This document shows positions 12,513-21,224 of a stretch of DNA of 21,224 bases, piece after piece. The position numbers and the translations under genes are program-made. Under the pieces are notes generated by a model. It was not told the DNA's origin and did not search any database. It saw only the letters and a program-made list of their open reading frames with translations. Location: the IMG/VR virus record IMGVR_UViG_3300047476_000396, positions 1 to 21,224 of that record; one strand, given 5' to 3'. The first letter of the stretch is position 1. Every line of letters begins with the position of its first letter. This DNA is from a virus.

Positions 12513-15500
12513 GATAGTGCCAGTAATCTTAGGTTTTTGATCTTTGGAACATATACAGAATTTGAAGACTTAAACACAATCTTAATCTGAACGTTATTGA
12601 ACGAAGGAATACCATTTACAGTAATCTGACGCTCAATAAACTTATCAATAACATCTTGTCCAGCACTTACAAATCCAGTATCGACCCAGCGAACTTTTCT
12701 TAAATCTACGTTACCTGTCCAAGTTCTATAGAAGACTTTTACTTCAGTGTTATTAACAATGTTAGCATCCATAATAACTCTGATAATTTCAGCAGGTTGT
12801 GTCAATGATAGAGTTCTTGTGATATAGTTTGCAGAGTTAGTTACACCATATGGTGCAGTGTCATCAATATATTTATCAAGAATACTGATCTTGAAATCTG
12901 GATCAGTAATCATGTTTAAATTTGCAGCAGTACTGAATGTTTCGTTTAAAACGATTCTTGTAGTATCGCGGTCAGCATTACCTGCGTACAGAGTAGTATC
13001 TTCTACAACTTGAACGTCGCGAACAGTATAAGTACCGTCAATACCAACAGCAACACCTGAAATAGTTAGAACTTTACCAATACCAGCAGATGACATTAAG
13101 TTGTCTGCAGTATCAATATTTGTTCTAATAACTGCATAACCATCAGCATTATTTTCAAACACTAGGGTAGGCTCAGTGCGGATATAGAAACCACCAGAAA
13201 CAGCCTGTAGAGCACCAGCAGTTAAAGTTAACGATTCATTATCTTGAACAGACAAGACAGTACCTACAAGAGTATTATCTAGCTGCTTGTAAATATAGTT
13301 TCCTGGGAATACTTGTGTTGTAAACAAAGTATTTGTACCAGCAATAGTAGCATTACCTAGAGTTGCAGAGATAGTTCCTGTTCCCTGAGATTCTAAGTCA
13401 ACGTTGGTAATATCACCCTGTGTTAATAGAACACGAGTATCAATATCTGCAACGTTTGTTGTAGAAGCCTTAGGATTGTTAATAATGTTAGAGATAACAT
13501 AAGCAGATAACTGCTGTAGGTCAATAACAGGAGAAACGTTCTCGTTAGCTGAAGAAAGCAGAGCTCTTACTGTCAATGGCGCAGCAGCTACGTTGTCTAC
13601 AATAGCATAGTTCTCTTTAGAAGGAACGTTCATTCTTTGCGGCATTGTGTAATTATTATTAGCCACGATTGGCAGATAAGGAGTAAACGACTTATCTTGT
13701 CTCATAGCTTTTACATAATAATCAATCTTAGTATCTGGGAATACAAGGTCAGAAGTCTTTAGATAGATTAAATCTAAGTCAAAACCACGAGAACAAGAAA
13801 TACCTGTACCGCCATATTGACCAGTAACAAAATCAGAAGCTGCTCCTGCTAGTAGGTTATTACCTGTTCCATTTTCAGTAGTTACAAGGTTAATAATAAA
13901 GCTATCTTTATCTAGTCCTTCAGCAAGAACTGTGTGAGTAGTATTCAACAGTGTTTGTGGAATACCTTTGGTCACATCGTTAGTACCATACAACCCTTCT
14001 GATACGCCAGTGATTCTTACAGTTTGATTTGCTAGTAGACCGTGATTCTTTGCACGGACGCGAATCTTAGTTTTACCATTAGTGATAGTAAATGGGTCAA
14101 TATCAAGAGTGACCATTTCTGGTGGAACTGCTCTTAGATACATATCTGAAATAACGTTAGTGTTAAACTTAGCGTTCTTCATGATAAACTTAATATCTAA
14201 CAGAGTATGAATTTCCCACTCTTTAGCGTTCTGTGAAGCATACAGAGAACCAGTTAGAGGTTGACCAGCAATAGTGTTGCCAGTAAGAATATCAGTCTGG
14301 CCCATTTCAGATACCCAAAGTTGAGCACCTGGTTCATCAGTCATAACAACAAACGCATAAGTTTCACCGTCTTGTAAATAGATTGGAGACTTAAACTTGA
14401 ATGTTGTAGCTGCAGAACTGTCATCAGAAACTTTAATGTTTTCTGGTGTGTGGGTTACCTTAGACATTGGAACTGTCTTAGTTGAAGAAGGAACTCCATT
14501 GTCAGTTGGGCGAAGTTCAACAGTAATTGGACGACGACCAGATTCAGAGAAGTATAGATCAATAGAAGTCAGGAATGTTCCACCTGGACTGTTGATAGTA
14601 AATGTCTGAGCCAGCGGGTCATATGCATACTGGTAAAGAACCTTAGTAGAAGTTGTAGTTCTACGAACGTCTGGCAATCCTAGATCTCTTGAGTTCTGGA
14701 AAGTATTAGCTTGAACAAAGTCAACTGCTCTAGAAGAAACAATAGTTCTTTCCTTATCAAGAGCAATACCTTGAGAGTAGTAAACTGCAGAACCAATAGA
14801 GTCAAAAGAAGCATTGCTATTTGACATGTTATCAGTTAAGCGGAAAGTACGCTCACCAGTACGGAAAGAAAGAGCATCAGTTTCTGGAATATAGAACACA
14901 CCAACAACAGTACCATTAACATCAGTTGTTAAATTAGTGTCAGTAGTGTTCATTGTTGGTGCAGTAGAAGCAATGTTAGAACCATTGATTTCATTTACAA
15001 CAACAGCGTTGAAAGCGCCAGTAGTACCAACACCAACAGAACCAGTTAGAGTTTCACCGATTGCAAAACCGTTCTTGATGTTTACTAGGTGAATATCTTG
15101 CTGGATTGGACCAACAGTATCGCTTGTATGAATAATACCACCGTGAGCAACTACACCAGATGCTTTCAGACGATATAATTTACCACGGAATGTTTCATCG
15201 TAGGACGCAGTAGAGTAAGCATCGAATGGTTTGATTGGAGAACCATCTAGGTTAGCAACAGTAATAGAACCACCGTTGATAGAAACAACCTTAAACACTT
15301 TTAAGTTTAGTTGTTTAGATGTGCTAGTGTTGTTTAGAATACCAACGCTTGTTGAAATAGTAATTGTTGAGTAATCATCATACTGAGATAAGTCAACTGC
15401 GTTATGGTAATCTAGATTATAGAATAAAACGTGGTTTCCTGGCTTAATATTGTTTGCATCTTGAACAACCAGAGTAAATGTATTTGCTTCGGCTGTTAGG

Positions 15501-18500
15501 TTAGCAATAGAAACAATATTTGTTGGAGACTGTGTAGTGTTAGATAAAACGTCACCCAAACCAAACGCTGGTTCAATACGACCACCGTTTTCACCAACTA
15601 AGTTAGTGTATTCAACTCCATTATAACCGCGACGTGGGTCATCAGCTAGAACGTTGTTTTGTAGATCATTCAAGTTGAACGACATAAAGGTATTAGAAAC
15701 TCTTGATACCTTAAACACATCAGCTGGTTTAACATAATCAACAACAGGAACATTGTCAAAGAAAGGATAGAAACGAGTCTTGCCTTTTAGGTTTTGTGCA
15801 ACGAATGTTACTGGGCGTGAACGCATATATGGAATATAAGACATATCCACAACACGGTCGCCATATGATTGAGCATTAACAGAAGAAGTTAAAGAAGTAG
15901 ATACACCGCTTCTTGTTTGGTAACCAACAAAGTCAGTAAAGGTTGATTCGTAACCAGTAACTTGAATACCTACACCTGGAATAAAGCCAGAACGGTTTTC
16001 ACCGACAACAGTTGAAGAAGCAACAGCAGTCCAGTTAGTCTGCCATTCATTCCACTTAGTACCAGTAACACCTAATTCTTCTGCAAGGAACTTGATAGCA
16101 TCGTAGTTGTTATCATCAACTACTGTTAAGTCTGGTCTACGGTTAACAGATTTCCAGTTATCACCCTCTGGGTAAAGAGCAATCTCGCCTTTAAATGCAC
16201 CCATGGAAATTGCATGAATATCCATTGTACGAGTTGCATTGTTGTTAAAGATGTAAGAACTTTCAGTATATGGCAGAGTGATTAGATCACCAGTCTTTTG
16301 ATAGTTCTTGTTTCCGCGATCAGAACCTGAAGTCAAGTCTTCAACCAATTCTACAGCATTAGTATAGTGCATTGGTCTTAGAGTTTTAGTTAGAGTATCA
16401 ATAGAAACTCTATAGTCTTCGCTTCTTACATCGCCGATACCGTGACCTGTAAACTGGTCAACAATGAAACCATTCTTGAAACGATCTAAACCAGTAGTCT
16501 CATCAAGAATCTGCAACTGTGCAGTATCTTTTTCTAGTAATGAAAGAGTTACATAGTATTCTAGGTTAGAAATACGACGCTCTAGCTTACCAATATCGTT
16601 CATTGTGTAACGACGATTATCTCTTTGAGAAACTACAACATCTTTAGATGATTTTGTGTATGGTGGAATTGAAACAGTGGCAATTACTAATCCTTGTTTA
16701 GTATCTTCTGGTTCTCTTGGTGTGAAACCAGGAACACCACGTAAGATATTAAACTTACCGAAAGAGTCTAGAACAATTTTATCAATACGACCAACATAGT
16801 TAGCACGTGGGCAATTCATATCAGAACCAATCTTTGGTAGTTCTGGATAGAAGCCATTAGTTGTTGTTAATACTGGGCGGAAGTCAACAACGTCAGTTAA
16901 GCTGATTTCTGTTGTCTTGCCAGTAGTTGCATCTGTAATAAAGTAAGATGGGATTTCGCCATAAGAAATACCACCACTACCACTGTAAGAGTCTACAGAG
17001 AAATAGTTACCAGCAACCAAGTTAGAAGAACTAAAGAACCAGTAAGTAATTCTGATAGGACCATTAGGAATTGGTTGTCCTGGTTTTAGGTTTACTTTAC
17101 CATAAGTGTAGTAAGAAGAACGTTGACCATTATCTAAAGTATAACGGTGAGTAATATCTACAACATTATCTTCGTCGAAAGTAAAGCTACCATCATCTGG
17201 TGTCATTTCAATTTTTACAAGTTTGAAAATGTCACCGTGCTCAAGTTCAATAGAATTTGAGTTAACAGTTCTTCTGTCTTCGATGATCATTTCGCCATCT
17301 ACTTTGTTCAGAGTCTTGGTCTTTTCTTGCGCAGCCAAGATAATCTGTTGTACAGAAGCAATTAGATAATAGTTTCCGTTTGGAACGTTGTTGAACGTTA
17401 CAACTTTTCTAACGCTGTCGTTATCAAAAGAGATATAGACATTAGTTGGATCATCAGTTGTAAATGGTACTGGTAAATTAGAGTCTGCATTGATCAGAGT
17501 GTAGTTTGAGAAATCTTCATCTGAAAGGAAAGTCTCATCAGTACTTGTTAGTTCCCATAGTACACGGTTGTTAGAAGTGTTTTGTAGAGGGAATAAACGA
17601 CGGACAATAATATCAGTTGCTTTGATAGTATCAGCGCCTGCAGAAAAACCGCGAAGGGTTTTTACAAAAGACTGACCAACAGGGAATAGTAGGGACTCAT
17701 AACCTTGTTCATGCAAGAAAGCAGTAAATACTGTTACGCGAGCATTTGTTGCGTTTACTTGAGAAGCACCAGTTAGTGTTAATGTAAAGTTACTTTGAAT
17801 TGATTGTACAACGCCAGCTGGCTGATCGTTTAGATAAACTAGATCGCCAACTTTTAAAGTCTCGACAAATAAAGTACCAGAGCCTGTTACTTGGTTAGAA
17901 CCAGTAGAAGCACTTGCAACGCCTGGAACTGCAAAGAATGTTGGGTTAATATCTGCAGAGAAGTTTGAACCTGCAGCAACACCAACAACGCTCTTAACAT
18001 CACGTTCAAAAGACTTACCATCAAACATTTGAATATCAAACAAACCTAGTTTATAAGAATTCTTAGTTGAAATAGTATCAATGTCTGCTAGTTGTAGACC
18101 ACGAACACGGCAAGTACCAACAATCTGGTTTGAAGATGGCGCAGCACCAACTGTATTGTTACGTGTTAAACGAATAGTTGGTGGCACAGTGTTACTGTAA
18201 TCAGTACCACCATTAATTACTGTTACAGAAGTAACAGAACCGTTTGTTACGTTTACTTGCAATACTGCGCCTGAACCTGTTGAGGTTTTTGGAAATACAG
18301 CGTTTGTGCCAGTTCCAGCATCAGCAGTCCAACCGCCAGAGTAACCAGAACCACCATCTTCAACAACAACGCTTGTAATTACACCAGCAGTAACAACTGC
18401 TCGTACCTGTGCAATCTTTGGTTGCTTTGTGTTGGTTAAATAAACTCTTTCAAAATTAGAGATATTTGGATATTTGTAAAGGTTAACAACGTCAACATAG

Positions 18501-19780
18501 TTACCGATGTTAAGACCAACAGTTTGTTTTTCAACACGTTGGATATGGTTACCTTCATTACCATCAATCTCACGTGCCTTTGTGAACTCAATAAATTGAG
18601 AAGCAGTAGATTCAACTTCATAACCTTCGATATATGCTTTACCTGGATCTACAACAAGAATAAACTTGTCAGAGTCGCCATATGTAACACCATCAATAGG
18701 TAAGCTACCCTCTGTAAGAGGAACGTAGACGCCCTGATTCATTCCATCATTGTTGTGTTCACGAATTGATAGTTTAAATTTATTTACTTCATAGTTACCA
18801 GACTCGTCATAAGTACGACGAGCAAGAGTTTTCTCTAGTTCAGCATATGAGCTAGAAGTGATCTTCTGTTGAACACGACCGTCAACGATACGAACAAGTT
18901 CAATAAATTTGAATGTATCTGTAGAAACTAGTGGTAGCTTTACTAGAGATAGAGAGATTTTATAGCGGTGTGCACCTGGTGCAGCAAAGTTATAAGAACC
19001 AGTTGCGTTATCAAGAATAGAATCATCATCTTCTGGTGCAACAGTTTCTTCAGTTACTCTGAAACCAACACGACAAGAAACAGTGTTTGTAAAACGACTA
19101 ACATATAGTTTTAAGTCATCATTACGAACAAAAATACCATCGATATAATAGATACCTGCGCCAACGTCAACGCTGTAGCCAAAGCCAAGAACGTCTGAAG
19201 ATGCATTACCTGTATATGTTGTTGGAGTTTCACCAGAGTTACCAGTTAGTCTTACAACTGCAGTAATATCTGTAAGTTGATCTTCTGTCAATCTAAAGTT
19301 AGATGACATCAAGTTATCTTCAGTGAAAGCAATAATGTTTTCACCTGGTAGTAAACGATTAGTTACTGTATCTTCTGCAGTACCTTCAATCTTACAGTAC
19401 AGTGTTGGGATATTTAATTCATCAACAACAGCTGAACCACCAGAGGTGTCAAGAACACGCATTTTAACACCAGATGTTTCACCAGTGATAATTTTGTTCT
19501 TAAGTGTTTCAATATAAGTTGAAACGTCTACAGTACCAGTAAACTGTTCTAGTTTAATGAAGTGTACTTTGTTATCTACGTTTACAGAACCTGGGATTAC
19601 TTGCGAACCATTCTTAAAAACGTGATTACCAAATCTAGAAACTTGGTGTTGTAGAATAGTTTGTAGTTGAGTAAGTTCACGGGCTTGGACAGCAAAACTA
19701 GGTCTGAAAAGGATTCTATAAAAGTCCTTTTCAGCATTGTAATCGTCAAAATACGGTTCTGTATTAAAATCTAGTGCCAT
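12509..19780 (-). CDS. Giant DUF4815 virion structural protein (baseplate/tail fibre)
   Basis: A 2423-residue protein. Residues from about 8 on (EPYFDDYNAEKDFYRILFRP, then VQARELTQLQTILQHQVSRF) are the beginning of DUF4815 (PF16075), which covers roughly the first 450 residues. Residues about 460-540 hold two GGxGY-type repeats. Residues 630-690 and about 2137-2200 are two copies of a small module (G..TLF......G..IY......G.V.S.....LTLT). The segment near residue 1715 (YDPLAQTFTINSPGGTFLTS, then DLYFSESGRRPITVELRP) is a beta domain frequent in such proteins. The C-terminus (VFYRTWTGN, VRWVDTGFV, VQIKIVFKSSNSVYVPKI) is also typical. It lies directly after the gp8-like wedge gene, where T4 has genes 9-12, so a baseplate-rim or fibre-base role is likely. 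Start: ATG at 19780 with AAAGAGAAC upstream. Confidence 0.9.
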   Translation of the reverse strand: MALDFNTEPYFDDYNAEKDFYRILFRPSFAVQARELTQLQTILQHQVSRFGNHVFKNGSQVIPGSVNVDNKVHFIKLEQFTGTVDVSTYIETLKNKIITGETSGVKMRVLDTSGGSAVVDELNIPTLYCKIEGTAEDTVTNRLLPGENIIAFTEDNLMSSNFRLTEDQLTDITAVVRLTGNSGETPTTYTGNASSDVLGFGYSVDVGAGIYYIDGIFVRNDDLKLYVSRFTNTVSCRVGFRVTEETVAPEDDDSILDNATGSYNFAAPGAHRYKISLSLVKLPLVSTDTFKFIELVRIVDGRVQQKITSSSYAELEKTLARRTYDESGNYEVNKFKLSIREHNNDGMNQGVYVPLTEGSLPIDGVTYGDSDKFILVVDPGKAYIEGYEVESTASQFIEFTKAREIDGNEGNHIQRVEKQTVGLNIGNYVDVVNLYKYPNISNFERVYLTNTKQPKIAQVRAVVTAGVITSVVVEDGGSGYSGGWTADAGTGTNAVFPKTSTGSGAVLQVNVTNGSVTSVTVINGGTDYSNTVPPTIRLTRNNTVGAAPSSNQIVGTCRVRGLQLADIDTISTKNSYKLGLFDIQMFDGKSFERDVKSVVGVAAGSNFSADINPTFFAVPGVASASTGSNQVTGSGTLFVETLKVGDLVYLNDQPAGVVQSIQSNFTLTLTGASQVNATNARVTVFTAFLHEQGYESLLFPVGQSFVKTLRGFSAGADTIKATDIIVRRLFPLQNTSNNRVLWELTSTDETFLSDEDFSNYTLINADSNLPVPFTTDDPTNVYISFDNDSVRKVVTFNNVPNGNYYLIASVQQIILAAQEKTKTLNKVDGEMIIEDRRTVNSNSIELEHGDIFKLVKIEMTPDDGSFTFDEDNVVDITHRYTLDNGQRSSYYTYGKVNLKPGQPIPNGPIRITYWFFSSSNLVAGNYFSVDSYSGSGGISYGEIPSYFITDATTGKTTEISLTDVVDFRPVLTTTNGFYPELPKIGSDMNCPRANYVGRIDKIVLDSFGKFNILRGVPGFTPREPEDTKQGLVIATVSIPPYTKSSKDVVVSQRDNRRYTMNDIGKLERRISNLEYYVTLSLLEKDTAQLQILDETTGLDRFKNGFIVDQFTGHGIGDVRSEDYRVSIDTLTKTLRPMHYTNAVELVEDLTSGSDRGNKNYQKTGDLITLPYTESSYIFNNNATRTMDIHAISMGAFKGEIALYPEGDNWKSVNRRPDLTVVDDNNYDAIKFLAEELGVTGTKWNEWQTNWTAVASSTVVGENRSGFIPGVGIQVTGYESTFTDFVGYQTRSGVSTSLTSSVNAQSYGDRVVDMSYIPYMRSRPVTFVAQNLKGKTRFYPFFDNVPVVDYVKPADVFKVSRVSNTFMSFNLNDLQNNVLADDPRRGYNGVEYTNLVGENGGRIEPAFGLGDVLSNTTQSPTNIVSIANLTAEANTFTLVVQDANNIKPGNHVLFYNLDYHNAVDLSQYDDYSTITISTSVGILNNTSTSKQLNLKVFKVVSINGGSITVANLDGSPIKPFDAYSTASYDETFRGKLYRLKASGVVAHGGIIHTSDTVGPIQQDIHLVNIKNGFAIGETLTGSVGVGTTGAFNAVVVNEINGSNIASTAPTMNTTDTNLTTDVNGTVVGVFYIPETDALSFRTGERTFRLTDNMSNSNASFDSIGSAVYYSQGIALDKERTIVSSRAVDFVQANTFQNSRDLGLPDVRRTTTSTKVLYQYAYDPLAQTFTINSPGGTFLTSIDLYFSESGRRPITVELRPTDNGVPSSTKTVPMSKVTHTPENIKVSDDSSAATTFKFKSPIYLQDGETYAFVVMTDEPGAQLWVSEMGQTDILTGNTIAGQPLTGSLYASQNAKEWEIHTLLDIKFIMKNAKFNTNVISDMYLRAVPPEMVTLDIDPFTITNGKTKIRVRAKNHGLLANQTVRITGVSEGLYGTNDVTKGIPQTLLNTTHTVLAEGLDKDSFIINLVTTENGTGNNLLAGAASDFVTGQYGGTGISCSRGFDLDLIYLKTSDLVFPDTKIDYYVKAMRQDKSFTPYLPIVANNNYTMPQRMNVPSKENYAIVDNVAAAPLTVRALLSSANENVSPVIDLQQLSAYVISNIINNPKASTTNVADIDTRVLLTQGDITNVDLESQGTGTISATLGNATIAGTNTLFTTQVFPGNYIYKQLDNTLVGTVLSVQDNESLTLTAGALQAVSGGFYIRTEPTLVFENNADGYAVIRTNIDTADNLMSSAGIGKVLTISGVAVGIDGTYTVRDVQVVEDTTLYAGNADRDTTRIVLNETFSTAANLNMITDPDFKISILDKYIDDTAPYGVTNSANYITRTLSLTQPAEIIRVIMDANIVNNTEVKVFYRTWTGNVDLRKVRWVDTGFVSAGQDVIDKFIERQITVNGIPSFNNVQIKIVFKSSNSVYVPKIKNLRLLALS
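13180..13370 (-). repeat. Second copy of the GxxTLF...LTL module in the DUF4815 protein
   Basis: Residues about 2137-2200 read IAGTNTLFTTQVFPGNYIY, LVGTVLSVQDNESLTLTAGA and GGFYIRTEP. They align by eye with residues 630-690 (VTGSGTLFVETLKVGDLVYL, AGVVQSIQSNFTLTLTGAS, RVTVFT). This is an internal duplication of a small beta domain separated by about 1450 residues. Confidence 0.55.
17711..17893 (-). repeat. First copy of the GxxTLF...LTL module in the DUF4815 protein
   Basis: Residues about 630-690 of the DUF4815 protein. The shared pattern with the copy at 13180-13370 is G-[ST]-x-TLF, then G-[DN]-x-[IV]-Y, then V-x-S-[IV]-Q, then LTLT. The DNA is diverged, so the duplication is old or both copies are members of a common domain family. 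Confidence 0.55.
18161..18403 (-). repeat. GGxGY beta-repeats inside the DUF4815 protein
   Basis: Residues about 460-540 contain GVITSVVVEDGGSGYSGG and, about 50 residues later, GSVTSVTVINGGTDYSN followed by PPTIRLT. Between them lies GTGTNAVF...GSGAVLQV. This is the same G.[IV]..V.V..GG.GY....(x)G.GA pattern as in the gp8-like protein and gp18. Confidence 0.7.
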
Positions 19781-19799
19781 TCTTTGTTCTCTTTAAAGT

Positions 19800-19828
19800 T
19801 AAACTAACATGTTACTATATTTAGTTTA
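19800..19828 (-). other. Inverted repeat between gp8-like gene and DUF4815 gene
   Basis: TAAACTAA and TTAGTTTA form a perfect 8-bp inverted repeat separated by 13 bases. The left arm contains the gp8-like stop codon and the first bases of the late-type box. A hairpin could form in read-through RNA but not in RNA starting at the box. It may mark an RNA processing site or bind a protein as DNA. Confidence 0.45.
19818..19824 (-). promoter_or_regulatory. Putative late promoter of the DUF4815/fibre transcript
   Basis: The minus strand reads AACTAAATATAG just after the gp8-like stop codon. The CTAAATA core equals that in front of gp18 and resembles the T4 late element TATAAATA. With T4 spacing transcription would start near 19812, leaving a leader of about 32 bases that ends with AAAGAGAAC before the ATG. 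Confidence 0.58.
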
Positions 19829-21224
19829 GAATTGGACAATGGTTCTTAAAGTAATTGTTTCATCACCAGAAGGAGTGAAACCTTGTTTATTATCAATGTA
19901 TAATACTTGACCAGAGAATTTATCAAATCCTGGCAAGCCTACAGAAACTGCAGTAAATGTATCTGAAATATTAGCAGTTCTAATAAACACATCATTTGAT
20001 CCTGGGATATCACTATCTAGTGATTGTAACAGAGCAAACTGTGTTGATAAGGAAACAATTCTATAACGTTTCTTTTGTTTAGTTGATCCAACATATGTTA
20101 GAACAGCAAAACCGTTTGGTTCTGAACCTAGAGTGTTTGTTGGTGCAACTGATCCAGATATACCGCCAACAACAACTGTATAGATTCTGTCGTCATACCA
20201 GATAAACTGACCTTGCAGTAAATCAATAGATGGTCCCCATTCAATTGCTGGACGGTCAACACGTTCAATGTAAAGCTCATCGTCTTTAGAAAAACGATCA
20301 ATATTAATTGGAGCCTGAACAATAAAACATGCTGAACCAATAGTTCCTTGGAATCTTTCAAAACCATCAAACACGCGAGGGTCTTTAATAATACCAACCT
20401 GACGATAGTCGTTACCGACTACAACACCTTGGTTAAGGTCGTTAGAAATGTTAGTATAAAACATTAGCGAACGAGCATATAATTCTTCTGGAGAATTTTT
20501 ACCGTGTCCACCAAACGGAGCAATAATTGCTCGCAAGTTAGCACCATAACCATTACCGATAACTTTTACGTTCGCGTAAGTATATCCTTCACCACGGCTT
20601 GTAATATTAACTTTTGTAATAGAGTTAGTGATAGGGTCGATAATAGCTTCAGCAGCAGCACCAGTGCCATCACCTTCAATTAGAATGTTAGCAACACCAT
20701 AAGAGTAACCGCCAGAAACAATAGCAACAGCATCAATAGTGCCAGCTGGAGTTAGAATTTCATTGTTAGCTTGTTGTGAAGCAATAGAGCCTAGTGAAAG
20801 GTCAGCAGTTAAAATAGCGCCAACACCATCACCTGAAACTGAAATATTAGCTTTAGTATAACCAACGCCTGGATCTTCTACAACAAGATATACAATCTGT
20901 CCGTTTTCAGTAATAGCAGAAATCTTTGCTTCAGACTTAGTTGTAAAGAAGTTAATTTCAGCGCCTGTACCATCTGGATCAATAATTGTTGCCTCTGGTG
21001 TTACAGAATATCCTGCACCATAACGTAAAACAGCATAACCTGTTGCAACTGTACCGTCTTTTCTTAAGGACGCGACTGGTCCAATATATCTTAAGGCAAC
21101 ACCATATGTGATATTATCTCCGTCACCAGATGTAAACTCTGGAGGGGTTGTACTTGTATAACCATCTTCAAGAATTTCATACATATTTTTCACACCAGCA
21201 GATTCATAGTACAGTGTGTCGCCC
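19826..21224 (-). CDS. gp8: Baseplate wedge protein gp8-like, C-terminal part (5' end outside window)
   Basis: The frame is open to the window edge (GDTLYYESAG precedes the first possible internal start, a GTG at 21193), so this is a partial gene of at least 465 codons. The N-terminal visible part (EDGYTSTTPPEFTSGDGDNI, then ALRYIGP) is a common phage structural pattern. It is followed by four GGxGY-type repeats. The C-terminal half (GHGKNSPEELYARSLMFYTN, DYRQVGIIKDPRVFDG, and the end FSGQVLYIDNKQGF..SGDETITLRTI) resembles the end of T4 gp8, which has GFRQISIITNP and GEMIYMENRPP...DQTEEINILF. gp8 links the wedge proteins of the baseplate. Position directly before the DUF4815 gene fits the T4-like baseplate order. 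T4 gp8 has 334 residues and no such repeats. Another wedge protein remains possible. Confidence 0.75.
   Translation of the reverse strand, partial: GDTLYYESAGVKNMYEILEDGYTSTTPPEFTSGDGDNITYGVALRYIGPVASLRKDGTVATGYAVLRYGAGYSVTPEATIIDPDGTGAEINFFTTKSEAKISAITENGQIVYLVVEDPGVGYTKANISVSGDGVGAILTADLSLGSIASQQANNEILTPAGTIDAVAIVSGGYSYGVANILIEGDGTGAAAEAIIDPITNSITKVNITSRGEGYTYANVKVIGNGYGANLRAIIAPFGGHGKNSPEELYARSLMFYTNISNDLNQGVVVGNDYRQVGIIKDPRVFDGFERFQGTIGSACFIVQAPINIDRFSKDDELYIERVDRPAIEWGPSIDLLQGQFIWYDDRIYTVVVGGISGSVAPTNTLGSEPNGFAVLTYVGSTKQKKRYRIVSLSTQFALLQSLDSDIPGSNDVFIRTANISDTFTAVSVGLPGFDKFSGQVLYIDNKQGFTPSGDETITLRTIVQF
20525..21040 (-). repeat. Four GGxGY beta-repeats inside the gp8-like protein
   Basis: Counting from the GTG at 21193, residues about 52-80, 95-128, 151-184 and 190-223 each read roughly (G.I)..V.[IV]...G.GY[ST].AN[IV].[IV].GDG.GA. 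Examples are VVEDPGVGYTKANISVSGDG, IVSGGYSYGVANILIEGDG and ITSRGEGYTYANVKVIGNG. Spacing is about 40-55 residues. The pattern recurs in gp18 and in the DUF4815 protein. Confidence 0.82.

Noticed and set aside
21191-21193. GTG at 21193 as start of the gp8-like gene
   Set aside because: The frame remains open with sensible protein sequence up to the window edge, so this codon is internal and the gene is partial.

Overview
The window is a piece of the virion-assembly region of a tailed phage of the T4 superfamily (contractile-tail myovirus). This rests on a run of recognisable T4-type genes, all on the minus strand: a gp8-like baseplate wedge protein, then, after a large fibre/baseplate block, gp13, gp14, gp15, gp17 and gp18. 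The AT-rich sequence, tight packing (gaps of a few bases, TAATG or ATGA overlaps), TATAAATA-like late promoter boxes, a giant DUF4815 protein and an S74-chaperone fibre together resemble the T4-like phages of marine bacteria (cyanophage/pelagiphage type). The host cannot be fixed from this window. No plus-strand gene, tRNA, CRISPR array or insertion sequence was seen.

Layout in transcription order, from high to low coordinates. (1) 21224-19826: 3' part of a gp8-like baseplate wedge gene that runs off the window. (2) 19780-12509: one 2423-residue DUF4815 virion protein, occupying the place where T4 has genes 9-12. (3) 12512-4525: thirteen small to medium genes forming the fibre/adhesin locus. 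They include a coiled-coil protein, an S74 self-cleaving fibre, a fibre sharing its N-terminal motif, a small beta protein, a C1q-like fibre, a 93-residue unknown, a tail-collar fibre, a glycine-rich adhesin and a Cys/His-rich tip protein. Three small genes sharing a C-terminal YP...QLD...VK...PK signature each follow one adhesin gene. (4) 4491-527: neck proteins gp13 and gp14, tail completion protein gp15, and the large terminase gp17. No small terminase (gp16) lies between gp15 and gp17. (5) 450-1: N-terminal 150 residues of the tail sheath gp18, cut by the window edge.

Only three intergenic gaps exceed 30 bases (451-526, 4492-4524, 19781-19825). Each holds an AT-rich T4-late-type -10 box and an inverted repeat. 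They are the likely starts of the gp18, gp13-17 and DUF4815/fibre transcripts. No gene-free stretch reaches 300 bases.

The most interesting structure is a short beta-repeat with a GGxGY core that occurs in three different virion proteins (gp18 sheath, gp8-like wedge, DUF4815 protein). Second is the threefold adhesin plus small-partner cassette arrangement, which looks like a receptor-binding locus that grew by duplication and tip exchange.
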